A DNA stretch of 64,000 nucleotides from Marsupella aquatica (taxonomy: Eukaryota; Marchantiophyta). The notes below the pieces were generated by a model. The model worked only from the letters and a program-made list of their open reading frames with translations, was not told where the DNA came from and did not search any database. How positions within the stretch are numbered: position 1 is the stretch's first letter; each line of letters opens with the position of its first letter. Position numbers and translations under genes: made by a program. Positions 23,713 through 36,097 of this stretch are shown here, in pieces. The stretch is taken from positions 8,928,001-8,992,000 of the forward strand of contig OZ316898.1 in assembly GCA_973895155.1 (NCBI GenBank). The letters run 5' to 3'.

Positions 23713-24718
23713 AGACATACGCACATCAATTTTGATTTTAAGCACCTAAACTCCAGTTCACCCTAAACCCTGAGTCCTCTAACATATATAATACATTTTG
23801 TATACATTGATCTCCACGTCTACAAAAAGTGAATCCGGCACTTTGTATTGTGTTGTGGTCACTTGATGTGTGGTTCATTTAATTGACACTGGGGTCTGTA
23901 CTTGTACACATTATGGTCAATGTATACAAGATCTAGTTGAGATGCTCTGTGTTGTGTTGTGTTGTGTTGCGTTGTGTTGTAGTCGCACGGTGAATGGTTC
24001 TTTTGACATTGCAGTCTGTGTATGCATTGTTGTCAGTGTATACAATGTCAATACATTGGCTCATTCCACATTACGATAATAGTCAATCGCATTCAATGAT
24101 GGTGTTGGACATCGAAGAACAGTAGAGCATATTGCATTTTACAATGAAAGACGTCATCGCCCAAAAGATGTGGGAAAATATGTTTAAATAATAAAATATA
24201 TTGTTTGGCAAAAGATGGCTAATGCATGATTGTCGTTATACTAAAGATGTTCTTCCGAAAATATCTCAGTGCAAAATCCCGTGCAAATATATCATGATTG
24301 ACTACAAGATTTTTTGTATCTTTTTTTTGTTTAGTCCGCCACCGGGGCGCACACCACCCCCCCCCCGGCATGGAGAGGAGTATTTTCTATGTATGGATGA
24401 CTTCCTATGCATAGATGTATATGAATGGTCCAAAAAGTACTTGATTATTGTGCATTGACATTACATTTTATTTCTTGCTTGGAAAACGTGTCACTCTGTC
24501 TGACTTTATTTCACACTAAATATATTTATATTTGGTTTAGTCCTTCTCATTCCCATTGGTTAGATTCTTTACTTTTTGGGCCCTTCAAATTCAAAAGACA
24601 ATTAGTGCATAAAGAGGAGGAACATTGTATTATAGTTCTTGATATTTTGCACTAGAATCTATAATTTTTTTGGATTTTACACAAGTTAGGTCTAGTATGC
24701 GCAGAGTTACTACATAAT

Positions 24719-25050
24719 TGTTAAGGATTGCTCTTAGTCTTGTGACTCATAGGTTACGGCACTTAGGCTAATCACAGTTAGGATCTTAGCTGAGGTTAGG
24801 TTAGTCGTGTGTGACCTTGTATATACCAGGGCTAGTGTAAGCCGCTGGTGGGTGGTGCTAACTCATTGTAACAGAGCAACTTGAGGAAGAGGAAGAGCAT
24901 GTGTGTTCGTCTACTCTTGAAGTAAAGCTTGAGTGTTCGTGTGGACGTAGCCTTGGAGAAGAAGTGAACCACGTAGAGATTGTGTCGACTACTTGTGCAT
25001 GGAATGAGTCATGGTTGTATGGTCGTTGCGAATGACGTCTTAGTTCAACA
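24719..25050 (+). mobile_element. Solo LTR of a Copia-type retrotransposon
   Basis: The 332-base segment begins TGTTAAGGATTGCTCT and ends TTCAACA (TG...CA). It is flanked on both sides by ATAAT, a 5-bp target duplication. Its sequence resembles the 3' LTR at 33,510-33,856 along its whole length (for example GTCTTGTGACTCAT near the start, GTGGACGTAGCC and GTGAACCACGTA near the end). No internal retrotransposon sequence follows, so it is a solo LTR left by LTR-LTR recombination. Confidence 0.9.
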
Positions 25051-25239
25051 ATAATCACAACCTTACTCGATGTGTACTTGGTTAAGGTTAGACGTGTCAC
25101 TACTATATTCAGTAGAAGTACTTACAGGAGTTAGTGAGGGGAATACAGGTTTATTGTTATAGAGTAGCCTAAGAGTTAGGGAGACTGGTTTAGAGTGTGA
25201 AGACTTGGTACTCACAGTAAGTTGAAGGCTTTGAGTCTA

Positions 25240-25350
25240 ATTACTAATTAAAAGCTCTTTTGAGTGTTCCTATGGACGTTTGGAGACGTGAAACACATAT
25301 CTCTTGTGTCAACAATTTGTGTGTTGGATGTTATATACAAATGTGCATGC
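25240..25350 (+). mobile_element. Degenerate fragment related to the Copia LTR 3' end
   Basis: AAAGCTC...GAGTGTTCCTATGGACGT, CGTGAAACACATATCTC and GTGTTGGATG follow the same order as the LTR end at 33,730-33,810, but are more diverged. No ends or target duplication can be set. Confidence 0.45.
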
Positions 25351-25559
25351 TGTTGTGAGTTACTCAATAGAATGACTCAGCAATTGGAAAGGCTTTTACA
25401 ACTTCAAGTGCCAGAATTCTTTGTTACAAGAGTAATTTACGGCTTGTTATGAGCAATAGCCCCTCAAAACTCGGGGAAAATACCATGAGAAGAGGGCATC
25501 CCTATATACAGAAATGCATTGCCAAAAAAATTTGGAAGATGTCAAACTATTGTGTAGCT

Positions 25560-25897
25560 TTGCTTATATCATATGTGACCCTTGCAACCTCAAAGTTTTG
25601 GGGGCCAAGGGGGCAAATGGGATTTGTTGAAGAAGCTGTCTTTGTATGGAGCCCTCCACATCATCTGCAACATTTATAGGTCTGTTAGAACTTCAACTTC
25701 ACTAGAAAAAATTCTCTTCTCCCTATTCATTTACAATATTCTAGCTTAATATTCCAAAAAACCACTAACTTTTCTTATAGGTCCTAATATTGGATTTAAA
25801 ATACCCTAATATTCTTACACTTGGAACCAATAAAATTTGACCCTATGTTTTGTCAATGTGATGTGTAGTTTCTGTGGAAGTGAGACCCCCAAGAAGA
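25560..25897 (-). mobile_element. MITE-like repeat, minus-oriented member
   Basis: Read on the minus strand it starts CTTGGGGGTCTCACTTCCAC and continues through TTTTATTGGTTCC, AGGGTATTTTAAATCCAAT and CCTATAAG. These are shared with the repeats at 30,487-34,060, 35,930-36,097 and 39,273-39,571. The far end is only roughly placed. Confidence 0.5.
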
Positions 25898-26267
25898 GGA
25901 CCAACCATAAGCCTTCATTCATCCAAACTAATGACAACAATCTTCACATAGATGCTTGTGGCGATGTTTGACAGCCCTATTAACCTGCAGCTAATAAAAA
26001 CTGGAACCTGCTATTGGAATGCATATTGGAGTGTGCCAACTAATCTGGCACACTTTCCCTATTTATCCTGTCCTCCATCAAATGTGCCTTGAAGACTCAC
26101 TGCTGATTGCCAGCCAGGTGTGCCTCAAATAGGGGTTTCCCTTCCACACTCAATTTTCGGCCTCATATTTGAAGGTACAAGCTAATGTGGGTTAAGTTTC
26201 CTCTCAGACTTGTCTTCTGTTTTTCAAAGCAGACAATCTCACATGGGTTTCAATACCAGTAGTTCCA

Positions 26268-27550
26268 AGAGCAGATCACATACTCACCACATACTCACCA
26301 TGAGTACCACTGAAAAGAAATGTCCCTGGCAAAACAGGACCACCAGGAGAATGTCTAAAGACAAGAAAAACTGAACTCACTTCTCCACAAAATGCAATCG
26401 ACGTGTTCAACCAGTGGAAGAGTAGTTGTGCTCTACTACTTGCAGATATTAGGTGAGGCGCACCAACAATCCCTTTACTACTTAGAATGCAATATGCATG
26501 TTGTACCAGCTAGGTACAAGAGTATAGTTGCTCTACTAACTTCTTTGTGTTAGGTGAAGCATAGTTTCCTTACATTGCCATAGACAAATATCAATCTACT
26601 TTCTGTTTCTTTGGGGGCGAGGGGGATGGGGAGCTTGGGCAATATGGAGAGTACATAATTTATGTTTATTGTTAAAGTGCGTACTTGTAGACCAAAACGT
26701 TTCCACAATTTTGGATGGTAAAATATGACGCTATGAGTACTTGATAGATTGACAAACAAAAGTGTGATAGTCTTTTGTGATATGATGACTGAAGAAGTGC
26801 TAGTTTACAGGTTTGAAAGATTCTGACATGTTTGAAAGACTCTGATTCACTAAAGATTGACTGACAAGTTTGAGTGACTGAGTATCTGAAAAAGTTTATA
26901 TTTTACACCAAGACATGCTTGTTGCACTTTTGAGACAGCCCGTTCTATGATTGCCTTCACTGGTCACTAAAATTTCCACTCAGAAAAAAAAAAACCAAGA
27001 AAACAGGACTCTAAGGTCAGCCGCCTTTATCAGGAAACTAACGGTAGAGTCAGAAAGCTCATCACATGCTCGCCATGCGTACCATTGAAAAACAAAACAC
27101 ATCCCTGGCAAAGGAGCACTACCAGAAGGATGTCTAAAGACAAGAAAAATCTAAAACCACTTCTGCACGAAAGGCAATCGACGTGTTCGACCTCTGGTGG
27201 AGCAGTTGTGCTTCACCACTTGCAGAAATAGTAGGTGAGGCGCACGTCAACAAACGCTTTACTACTGCAAATGCAGTATGCATGTTGTACCAGGTACAGG
27301 AATATAGTTGCGCTACTGTCTTCCTTGTGTTAGGTGAAGCAATTCATTTTCTGTTTTTCTTTTCTTTTCCTTTTCTTTTTTGGGTAAGCTAGGGGCGATA
27401 TTGAGAGTACATAATCTCTGGTTTAATGAGCCTTGTTCATACTTGTGGACCAAGTATTTGTTATATGACAACTGAAGCCATATACTACACTCTGATTCAC
27501 GAAACATTGTGTGACGGGTTTGAGTGAGCATCTGATGGAGTTTACCGTTC
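26268..27550. repeat. Segmental tandem duplication, period about 790 bases
   Basis: Copy 1 (about 26,268-26,900) and copy 2 (about 27,055-27,550) share long ordered blocks: ATGTCTAAAGACAAGAAAAA, GCAATCGACGTGTTC, AGGTGAGGCGCAC, TATGCATGTTGTACCAG and TTGTGTTAGGTGAAGCA, then GACTCTGATTCAC. No coding capacity is evident in either. Confidence 0.85.
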
Positions 27551-30486
27551 ACATATATGTATCTTATACCATAACAGAAGAAGACATCTGAGCGACTGTA
27601 CCAATTATCCATGGAAGCAAGGGGAACTTCAGTAGTTCAAGTAGCAAGACAGGATGAAAATTGCTGCAGTCATACCCCTGCATTGACACTCTGCTTCGTC
27701 TTTGCCTTGGAAGGAGTATTTTCATAAAGGCCGGCCCCAAAAGAGGTGCCAAGAGATTGACACGCTTCTTTGGCGTACATGGTAGAGTTGCAAGTGAAGA
27801 TTTACATGTCCACGAAGTATTGTCCACCAGGGTTGAGGAAAACCGAACGTTCGAAAGGATAGCAAATGCAGGACCATACAATGTAATTAAATTCCAATGT
27901 ACACATTGAATGTAATTAATCGCTACGAATCTGCCCGGAGAATGAATCACAGGATCATTTCAGATAATTTCCTCAAATGAATTTCGAAATTCCTCTCGGA
28001 CGACAGATAAGGCGGAGAAGATTAGTTATGGAATTCTCTTGTTCCAATTTACAGTAGTGACCTAAAGAACATGACGACATGGTTGGGGGTAAGTTCATTT
28101 TCCGACTGGCGACATGTTAGTGTTGATTTTCAAGCTCGCCCAAGAAGTTGATCTGGAAATTTTACGGCGAGCACAGACCAGGTTTGTCGCGGCTCCAATT
28201 GTGTGAACTTAGGGGTCTCTCTGTGGATCATAAGATCTGTGCATTGTATGTGCTAAAGCCATTGGAACGTTACTGGGAATCCATCGCAAATACAGTACAG
28301 TAAATGACTAGAAAGAGTCCAGCGCAGTTCTTCGTAACTTTGCCCTTCGTAACACTGCCATTTCAAGCAAGCTTACAGTACCTCCTGACTTGAAAGGGTC
28401 CTCTCATCCCGCCTCGCTCTCCGATAATCCTTGCTCCTTGATCATCTTTCTCAGGATTGGAATGTCAACTTACAGTCCGTAAGTGACAGATCAGCTCTCC
28501 ATTTTTCTTTCCCCTTGAAAGATTTCAGTTAATTCCATCATGATTGAAGAGAAATTACGGTCTTGTCCTAGTACTTAAGGACCTTTCTCAGGACGTGGCA
28601 AGCTAGGAAACGTTCTGTGACAAATTAATTTCGCTTGATGGCTGGCCACAGATGCAAGGACGCTCTTTGCTCCTCATCGAGTCGTTGTTGTTGTTGGTTA
28701 GCTACAGTAAGTAGCTCAGAAACGTGTGAGACAGAGCTTCATGTCGGTGACCGTGTGCAACGTCAACAGTCTTTACGAATCATGGGGATTTGTCTCGTTG
28801 CCCGTTGGCTTGGTATACGTAGATAACCTTTTCCTCTGCAAGAACAAATCCAGGTCTAGCCAATATTTACTGGTTGGGTCGACGTACATATCACACCAGA
28901 GGTGGCGACAATACTGATTACAGTTACTCAGCTCTATACCATAACATTTCCGATGGCGTGAATTGGACTCAGTCTACCATTTTTTGTGAATGGGTTCTAT
29001 TGTAAGTTTAGGTTCTAGATGAAGGGGATGTTTTAGATTCGTTGCAAGGGACCACATCGAACTTTATAACTTTATCGGGGCAGGGCTTGATCGGGTTCCG
29101 TTCAAAAGCTCAAACCACCACATCTTTGGTGCGATGTCATATCAGAAGGTCGTTGCCAGCATAGTCGCGGTTATCAGGAGTGACCTCATCTCTCGCTGAG
29201 TGTGTGCTGTCAGGCTTGACTGCTTTCCGGGTCGCTTTTGGTGATGAAGTTGGGAAATTTACATCTGCAGATCTCTACTCTGGGTCGCCCTAGTTGATTG
29301 TAGGATACGGTACAGGGTTGTTCTCTTTCCCTCTTGTGGATTTTACTTCAATTTCCCACTCGGCAAATGTTTTTGTAGCCTTTCCTTGTCAGTTGTGAAT
29401 ATGAATATGTCAGTTGTGATTGTGGCATACTAGCTACAACCCCTATCGTTGTCAGAAAATTAATTCAGACACTGCCCAGGGCCAAGTAAACAATGTATCC
29501 CAAAGCATTTGGGAGGAATCTCCCTGGCCAGGACTCATGATTACGGAGTAAGAAACATGTGACACACTAGTATTGAAATGATTTTTATGTTGGGAAATGC
29601 TTAGCAAGGGTAAGACAAGCCACCTGGACAAACACAAAGGTTTGACAGGTGCTTAGATGAACTCACAGAAGTTTCTGATAGACTCAAAGCAAACATTAAA
29701 TTGTATTGATTTCACATCACATTTTACAGTTTCTTCAGAACCCTTTGCTTGTTTTGTTGCATTATGGTTCAAGTGTGTTCATCCCAGTCTCCAAAACCAA
29801 CCTTTGTCTGTAGGGGCTTTCCTTTCATTAGCAGAGCTTTGACGCTACACCTTTTCACTACACCTTTTGTTGGTGCTTGGCTATTGTAGCTCCCAAGGGA
29901 ACGGTGTATCTGCGTATCCAAAAAGAACATGTTCTGCTACCCCTGTACAAAGTCACCAACAACATAGGTGGTCACACTATATTGTCCAAGATCCACATAA
30001 AGTCATCAAAAAATATTTTAATGAAGACAATGAAGACCAACTAAGTATGAAACACAGTCACCTCAATGGTTTGTAAATCTATTTTTCTTTAATGGGTTTT
30101 TACTTAATTGCAATGCCATATGTACAACCAGTTGTAGGCTTCTCAAATTCAAGAGTAAGTTTATGAAACATTGCAAAACCACCATGGCTGCATAATCAAA
30201 AATTGAAGGCAAAGCTCTAACCACTACTTGGAGCTATGTATTTAAATTTTCTGAAGCTATTGATTTTGCACCCAAATTTGCACTACTAGCAAAGAATTGT
30301 CTTGCCACGGATCAGCCACTTGTTTGCAAAGCAATTCAGAAGTTATTCTTTTGGCAAACATCCAAACCTCTAAACCTCACATTGTAGTTCTAATACAATT
30401 GACTTCACAAAGGCTTTGCTAACCTAATAGATTTTGTGTTGAAATTGTTTGCTTCTGCATAAAGTTCAACTATTGTAGGCAAGCGC
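27551..30486. other. Non-coding stretch between duplication and nested retrotransposon
   Basis: Several short open frames occur (for example 27,564-27,950 minus and 28,635-28,826 plus) but none has a recognisable domain, matching splice partners or a convincing start. I see no RNA gene or repeat boundary here. Confidence 0.5.
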
Positions 30487-30724
30487 CTCAAGGGTTTCAC
30501 TTCCACAAAAATGGCACATCATGAGTGATGAATAATATGCTAGATATTGCTCTAGTCTTGTGACTCATGAACTAACCATAGTTAGTTTAACTCGAGTTAG
30601 GACTTAGCTAATATTAACGGTAGTGCTGTTGTGTATTTTAGCCAGGGTTGATGCCAGACCCTGGTGGAACTTAGGCTCATTGTTACGGAGCTAGTTGAGA
30701 GATAGAGAGAGCTTGTGCTGTGGA

Positions 30725-33301
30725 TGCCCTAAACTCCTTCACATTGTGGACGATTATACTATGTCACGTTCATTGATGATTACTCAAGGTATGTGTGGAT
30801 ATACATTCTACACAGTAAATCTGATGTTTTTGCCACTTTTAAAGAATGGAAAGCCCAAGTTGAGAATCAGACTGGTAATAAGGTGAGATATCTTCGATCG
30901 GATAACGACGGTGAATACAGTTCCGCGGAATTTGGAACATATTGTAAGGAGCAGGGGATTACACGTCATTTCACAACAAGTTATACTCCTCAGCATAATG
31001 GTGTTTCTGAGAGACTTAACTGAACACTATTGGAATGCTCGAGGAGTATGTTGAGTCAATCATGCTTACCACATGAGTTTTGGGCTGAAATTGTCAACAC
31101 TACAACTTATTTGGTAAATTTTTCTCCATCTAGTTCTATTGGATTCAAGACGCCATTTGAAATGAGATATGGGCATTCAACAGATTACTTACATCTGAGG
31201 ATTTTTGGATGTGATGCTTATGTGCTTACACCTTCCCAACTTTGATCCAAGCTGGAGTCCAAGTCGAAGAAGTGCATTTTCCTTGGCTATCAAAAAGGTG
31301 TGAAGGGTTATAGGTTATGGGATCCAGTAACCTGTAAAATAATTGTCAATAGAAATGTGTCCTTTAATGAATCCAGATCATCAAAGGAGGGGGAGAGTTC
31401 TCAGGACAAGGGGAAATCTCTCATCCTAGACCGGGTTGAGGGGGAGATTAGTCATGATGCTGTTCATGATAGGAGAGATGGAGAAGCTCCGGGCTTGGAG
31501 CTGGTTCCTATGATGGAACAAGAGGAGTAAATTGTTGCTGCCCGGGTACCTCAAATTCAACCAGCAGCAACAGCAGATCAGCCTGAGTCATCTTCTAGAA
31601 GAACTTCCGATCGTTCTACTAGAGCTCCTACCAGGTATGGTCAATGGGCAAACTCATCTAAGCTAGATGATATTGACATTGCACCTGATGATGATAATAT
31701 GGCTTTGATCTTGGAAGAAGGAGAGCCTTTTTCGTACAGTGAGGCTTGTGCTTGAGAGCAGAAGCATGAGTGGAATGCAGCAATGCAGAGGGAGTTGCAA
31801 TCTTTGAGTGATAACAACACATGGGAGCTGGTGGAGTTTCCAAGAGGTCAGCAAGTGGTGGACAGCAAGTGAATTTACAAGTTGAAGGATAGTCCTTCAG
31901 AGGGTGGAGCTAAGATCTACAAGGCAAGGCTAGTTGCCAAGGGATCCACTCAAGAGAAAAGAGTGGATTACAATGAGGTCTTTTCACCGGTTGCTAAGTA
32001 TTCCACAATTCGGATCTTGTGTCAGCTTGTTGTGTTTTTGAGTCTGGTGATGGATCAGATAGATGTTGTTATTGCTTTTCTCTATGGCAACTTGGAAGAG
32101 ATGATCTTCATGAGATAGCCACTAGGCTTTATGAAGAAAGGCCAAGAGAACTTAGTTTGTAGATTGCTCAAGTCCTTGTATGGATTGAAGCAATCTCCAA
32201 GACAGTGGAACAAGCGGTTTGATGATTTCATGCTTGCTCAAGGTGTTACAAGAATGGTGTATGATCCTTGTGTGTATACAAAATTAGTCAAGAATGATGT
32301 ATTTGGTTTTATCATTCTGGTGATCTATATGGATAACATGCTGATTGTGGCTAAAGATCAATCTGAGGTTGACAGTCTCAAGGAAAAATTGAGTGTTGAA
32401 TTCAGGATGAAGGATCTTGGTAAGGCCAAGAGGATCTTAGAGATGGAGATTTTTAGGAACTCTGCTACTGGACACTTGTGCTTGAGTCAAGGCCAGTATG
32501 CGGGGAAAGTACTTGCACAATTCAACATGAAAAACTATAAGCCAGTGAGTATTCCTTTAGCTTCACATTTCAAGTTATCATTGGCTTTCTCTCCTACGGA
32601 TGCTGTGGAGAAAGGTCTGATGACTAAGATTCCTTATGAGAAGGCAGTAGGCAGTCTGATGTATTTGATGACTTGTATTAGGCCTGAGTTGGCCCTAGCG
32701 ATGGACAAGGTTAGCAGATTCATGTCAAATCCAGGGAAGGTACATCAATTGAGAAGTTGTGAAGTGGATTCTCAGGTATCTGAAGGGAACACAAGACTAT
32801 GGATTACTATTTGATAACAAATCAGATAGAACATTAGTAAGTTGGCTATGTAGATTCTGATTATGGAGGTTGTCTGGATACAAAGAGGTCTACAACTGGG
32901 TTTGTATTTACTTTTGAAGGAGGATGTATCAGTTAAAAATCTACCTTGCATAAGTGTATATCTCAGTCTACTATAGAAGCAGAGTATGTTGCAGCAGTAG
33001 AAGCAGCAAAGGAAGCAATTTGGTTGGACAAGTTGATCGCGGGGATGGGTTTAGAGCATGGCAAAATGACTCCAAACTGTGATAGTCAGAGTGCTCTTCA
33101 CTTGGCTGCTAACCAGGTGATGGATAGTAGGGTGAAGCATATTGATATCAGGTACCATTTTATCAGGCAAGCAGTGTCTGATAAAACTTTTGAGCTAGTC
33201 AAGATTGATGGAAAGCTCAATCCCGCTGATGCCTTTACCAAAGTGATTCCTTTGGAGAGTTTCTCAAGACACCGTGCTACTTTGCAGGTTTTGCAGTTGT
33301 A
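30725..33301 (+). pseudogene. Remnant Copia polyprotein: integrase, reverse transcriptase, RNase H
   Basis: Segments follow the Copia order. The integrase core has RSDNDGEYSS (30,898-30,925) and HNGVSERLN (30,994-31,020). A linker has KCIFLGY. The reverse transcriptase has YKARLVAKG (31,918-31,944), VDYNEVFSPVAK and LKSLYGLKQSPRQW (32,170-32,210). RNase H has STIEAEYVA (32,972-32,998), and a C-terminal VKHIDIRYHFIR lies near 33,135. Lesions include in-frame stops near 31,021, 31,243, 31,528, 31,753, 31,870 and 32,116, another frame break between 32,814 and 32,946, and a reverse-transcriptase box that reads YMDN rather than YVDD, so the catalytic Asp pair is lost. No gag is present. It cannot make active products. 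Confidence 0.9.
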
Positions 33302-33509
33302 GTGCAAGTAGAGCTATTTAGCAATGTATGACTATTGGTATATGGATCACTCATTCCAGTTTGACTACGGCTTAGTTCTAGTTAACCCTTAGTTAATCCT
33401 TGTGGTTTTTAGGGGGAGACTTGTTTAGGTGATTGTCTAGAACTTCCTGTTGAGGATTCCATATGGTAGCATTTAGTCCAGTCCCCAAGACAAGAGTCAA
33501 GGGGGAGTT

Positions 33510-33856
33510 TGTTAGATATTGCTCTAGTCTTGTGACTCATGAGCTAACCACAATAGTCTAACTCAGGTTAGGACTTAGCTAATGTTAGCGGTAGTGCTAT
33601 TGTGTATTTAGCCAGGGCTGATGCCAGACCCAGGTGGAACTTAGGCTCATTGTTACGGAGCTAGTTGAGAGATAGGAAGAGCTTGTGCTGTGGATGCTTG
33701 GTATGGCCGGTCGACCTAGAGTGCAATAAAGCTCTTGTGTGTTCCCGTGGACGTAGCCTCATGTGGAGGTGAACCACGTATCTCTATGTGTCGACTCTTG
33801 TGCGTTGGATGGTTCATGGGCTTGCAATTGCGAATGTCGTCTAGCTATGCTCAACA
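33510..33856 (+). repeat. Copia 3' LTR
   Basis: This 347-base LTR starts TGTTAGATATTGCTCTAGTC and ends ATGCTCAACA. AATAAAGCTC near 33,725 is a probable polyadenylation signal. It matches the truncated 5' LTR and, more distantly, the solo LTR at 24,719-25,050. Confidence 0.92.
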
Positions 33857-34060
33857 TAATAGACTTTTTATTGGTTCTAACGGAAGTCTTAATAAGAATT
33901 TTCTCAAAAGAACAATAGGGTTTTTCAAATCCAATTTTGAAACTTATAAGTCCATTAGGGTCGTTTTTATAAAAAAAATATAGGGGTAAAAATTTAATAT
34001 TTTCTTTTACATTTTAGGGGGTCCAAGGCCAAAAACCGTTGTAGGTGATAGGGAGACCCC

Positions 34061-35929
34061 CTATAGTAAGACCCTTAAGGCAAGCACTACCAACGGTGCA
34101 AAGCTGTCACAAAATCAGTTTCTAACTATATTGCCTCTGAAGTTGTCTAGAATTATAATACTGGGCCACTATATGGTTGTATTTTTAAAATATCGCCACT
34201 ATTCTCCACATCACCATGTCTATTGTACTGTATCCACATTGTAAAACCGTGGCAAAAAAGTGGAAGTGTTCTAATTCCAAGAAACTTTAGTGGAAAAGTA
34301 CTTAAAACCTGGTTGCAAAATATGTCACATGCTGGTTGAGATAAACATTTGAACCTGATTTGGAAAAGCTTAGTTGCCATAGACTTTCTGAAGAGCTTTT
34401 TGCAATGTATGGGGAGTCGCATTTGATGCACGAAAAGACTTAACAGGACCCCTCTGGCACTGGACTTAAGAGTCCAGCAAGATGCCATGAAGACTTAACA
34501 GGACAAGATGCCATGAAGACTTAACAGGACCTCCTGTGACTACAAACCCTTGCCCCATGTTCTTGTTGGTCTAGGAGTGCACACACTAAGTCACACACTT
34601 ACTGTTCAGAGGGAGCTTCCTTTATTCTGAAAATCCATAACAGCGGAAGCTGATTGCCTAGCTCTAAGGTACATTATAAGTTATCGAGATGAGATAGTCC
34701 ACTTAGAAGTGTGGAAAATTTGGAGTTAATAGGCCGGGAAGGGCTGTCATTCTTGTGCAGCAGCAGGTGAGCTTTGCCGTCAAAAGTGAATCGCTAAAAA
34801 TTGAATATCAGGAGTATTTCTATGGCGCCTTGAGTAATTGGTCAGAATTGAGAAGAAAATCAACTCAACTTTCCCTAAGTATGCTGAAACTCCCTTTCCT
34901 TGCTCCCTTCCCCGACATTTGTTGTTCATGCTACTGTTTGAAACTGACCCTGTTGCTTGCTGTTTATAATTGCCTAAACTGCTTCTCCAAGAGCCTCTGC
35001 TTAATCACCTCTACTCTGGTCCCAACTGCGTTGTACTACTTCAGTTGATGACATTCTGTTCTTGTATGACAATAACATGCACTGATAACCACTCCATAAG
35101 AACCTGGCCACAGTGTGCAGTCACAAGGGTCTGGTTAAGTCTTGATGGCATCTTGTTGGACTGTTAAGTCCAGGAGATGCCAAAGGGGTCCTGTTAACTA
35201 AGTCTTTTCCTGCATTTGATGTAATGTGAGGAGAAAGGTTCTTTATATATTTTCAGGCTCACAAAGAAGCTTTGCAAGCAGGACAAATATCCTTTAGGTA
35301 AAATGATAGCATCCCATGATTGGACTATTTACACTTATGGCTTCTCCCCTCTCTCTGTGCAATAATATCACAAAATCAGTCTCATTGTTTACTCACAAAG
35401 CTCAATTTACTGAGTATTTCAAATGCTCAAAGTACTCTAATTGCAAAATTAATATTCCTCAAAGTGTGCCTTGAAACCGGTGAGTATGTTCATTGTGACC
35501 AATGGTTTTTTGTGCCAAACTGCTGTCGACGATACCCCCCCCCCCCCCCCCAAATCAATCTCTTGCTCACTGTGTGCTGTAATAGAACATCCACATCCAA
35601 AGTCACAGATAGCCAGCATATTGGCAATCCCAGTACGTGGATACCTGGCCATTCTGATGCTCCGGGTCTGAAAACAATATAATTGAAGAGATGGGAGATC
35701 CTTCCTTGACTTCAGCACTCCACACCTTCCCACCTTCAGGGGCAAGGGAGGATAGGAACAGTCATACAAAGCCATATCCAAGTGGGCCAACTGAAGCCAG
35801 ACTACTCAATTGGTGCCCTGGTCTTAGGACACTTTGGAAGTAATCCTGGGAGCAATACTTGGCGTGCCAGTGTATGCTAGAATATCTTGAAAGCCCATAG
35901 CTCTCACTTCATTGAGCAGAGTAGGTCCA
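34061..35929. other. Non-coding stretch with fold-back repeat and poly-C run
   Basis: Open frames here have no recognisable motif. The stretch holds the inverted repeat at 34,411-35,230 and a run of 17 C at 35,535-35,551. Nothing supports a gene. Confidence 0.55.
34411..35230. repeat. Fold-back (inverted) repeat, arms about 100-150 bases
   Basis: The left arm (about 34,411-34,560) and the reverse complement of the right arm (about 35,095-35,230) share AAAAGACTTA, TAACAGGACCCCT, TGGACTTAA, AAGATGCCAT and AAGACTTAAC in order. The left arm has an extra 26-base tandem copy (AAGATGCCATGAAGACTTAA). The loop is about 540 bases with no clear coding. Confidence 0.75.
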
Positions 35930-36097
35930 ATAAAAAAGGCCCTAAGTTTTTACAAGACTCAAAATTGGATTTGAAATACCTTAAGGTTTTTTCCAAGAAA
36001 ATTTCTAAGTATTCACTTAGAACTAAATGAAACAACAAAATGCCTCCCCATATGTCTCATGGCAAGTGATATGACAGTTTTGCTGAAATGAAACCCC
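35930..36097 (-). mobile_element. MITE-like repeat, partial minus-oriented member
   Basis: On the minus strand it reads TGGGGGTTTCATTTCAGC, then TTAGTTCTAAGTG, GGTATTTCAAATCCAATTTT and CCTTTTTTATTGGACC. It shares these features with the 25.6-, 30.5/33.9- and 39.3-kb members. The other terminus is not visible. Confidence 0.45.

Larger units (their letters stand above)
20043..24718. other. Upstream of XTH and further non-coding sequence
   Basis: The part next to the XTH start (20,043-21,000) should hold its promoter, but no clear TATA box is visible. Open frames on both strands at 20,418-21,200 are shadows in GC-richer DNA. A tRNA B-box-like stretch lies near 21,620-21,640 (minus), a perfect hairpin at 22,077-22,102, degenerate tandem repeats at 23,440-23,712, and a run of ten C at 24,357-24,366. 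No gene is supported. Confidence 0.55.
30538..33856 (+). mobile_element. Internally deleted Ty1/Copia LTR retrotransposon with TSD
   Basis: The element is bounded by the 5-bp direct repeat TAATA (30,533-30,537 and 33,857-33,861). The 3' LTR is 33,510-33,856 (TG...CA), preceded by a purine tract AAGGGGGAG. The 5' LTR is truncated: it matches the 3' LTR from 30,538 to about 30,724 and then runs straight into integrase coding sequence. The rest of the LTR, primer-binding site, gag and protease are missing. The two LTR parts are roughly 90% identical by eye, so the insertion is not recent. It is a dead copy. Confidence 0.93.
30487..34060 (+). mobile_element. MITE-like repeat split by the Copia insertion
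   Basis: The left piece (about 30,487-30,537) reads AGGGTTTCACTTCCACAAAA. The right piece (33,857 to about 34,060) continues TTTTTATTGGTTCTAAC, AAATCCAATTTT and ends GGGAGACCCCC. Together they follow the same order as the 39.3-kb member, so the Copia element (30,538-33,856) landed within it. Confidence 0.6.
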
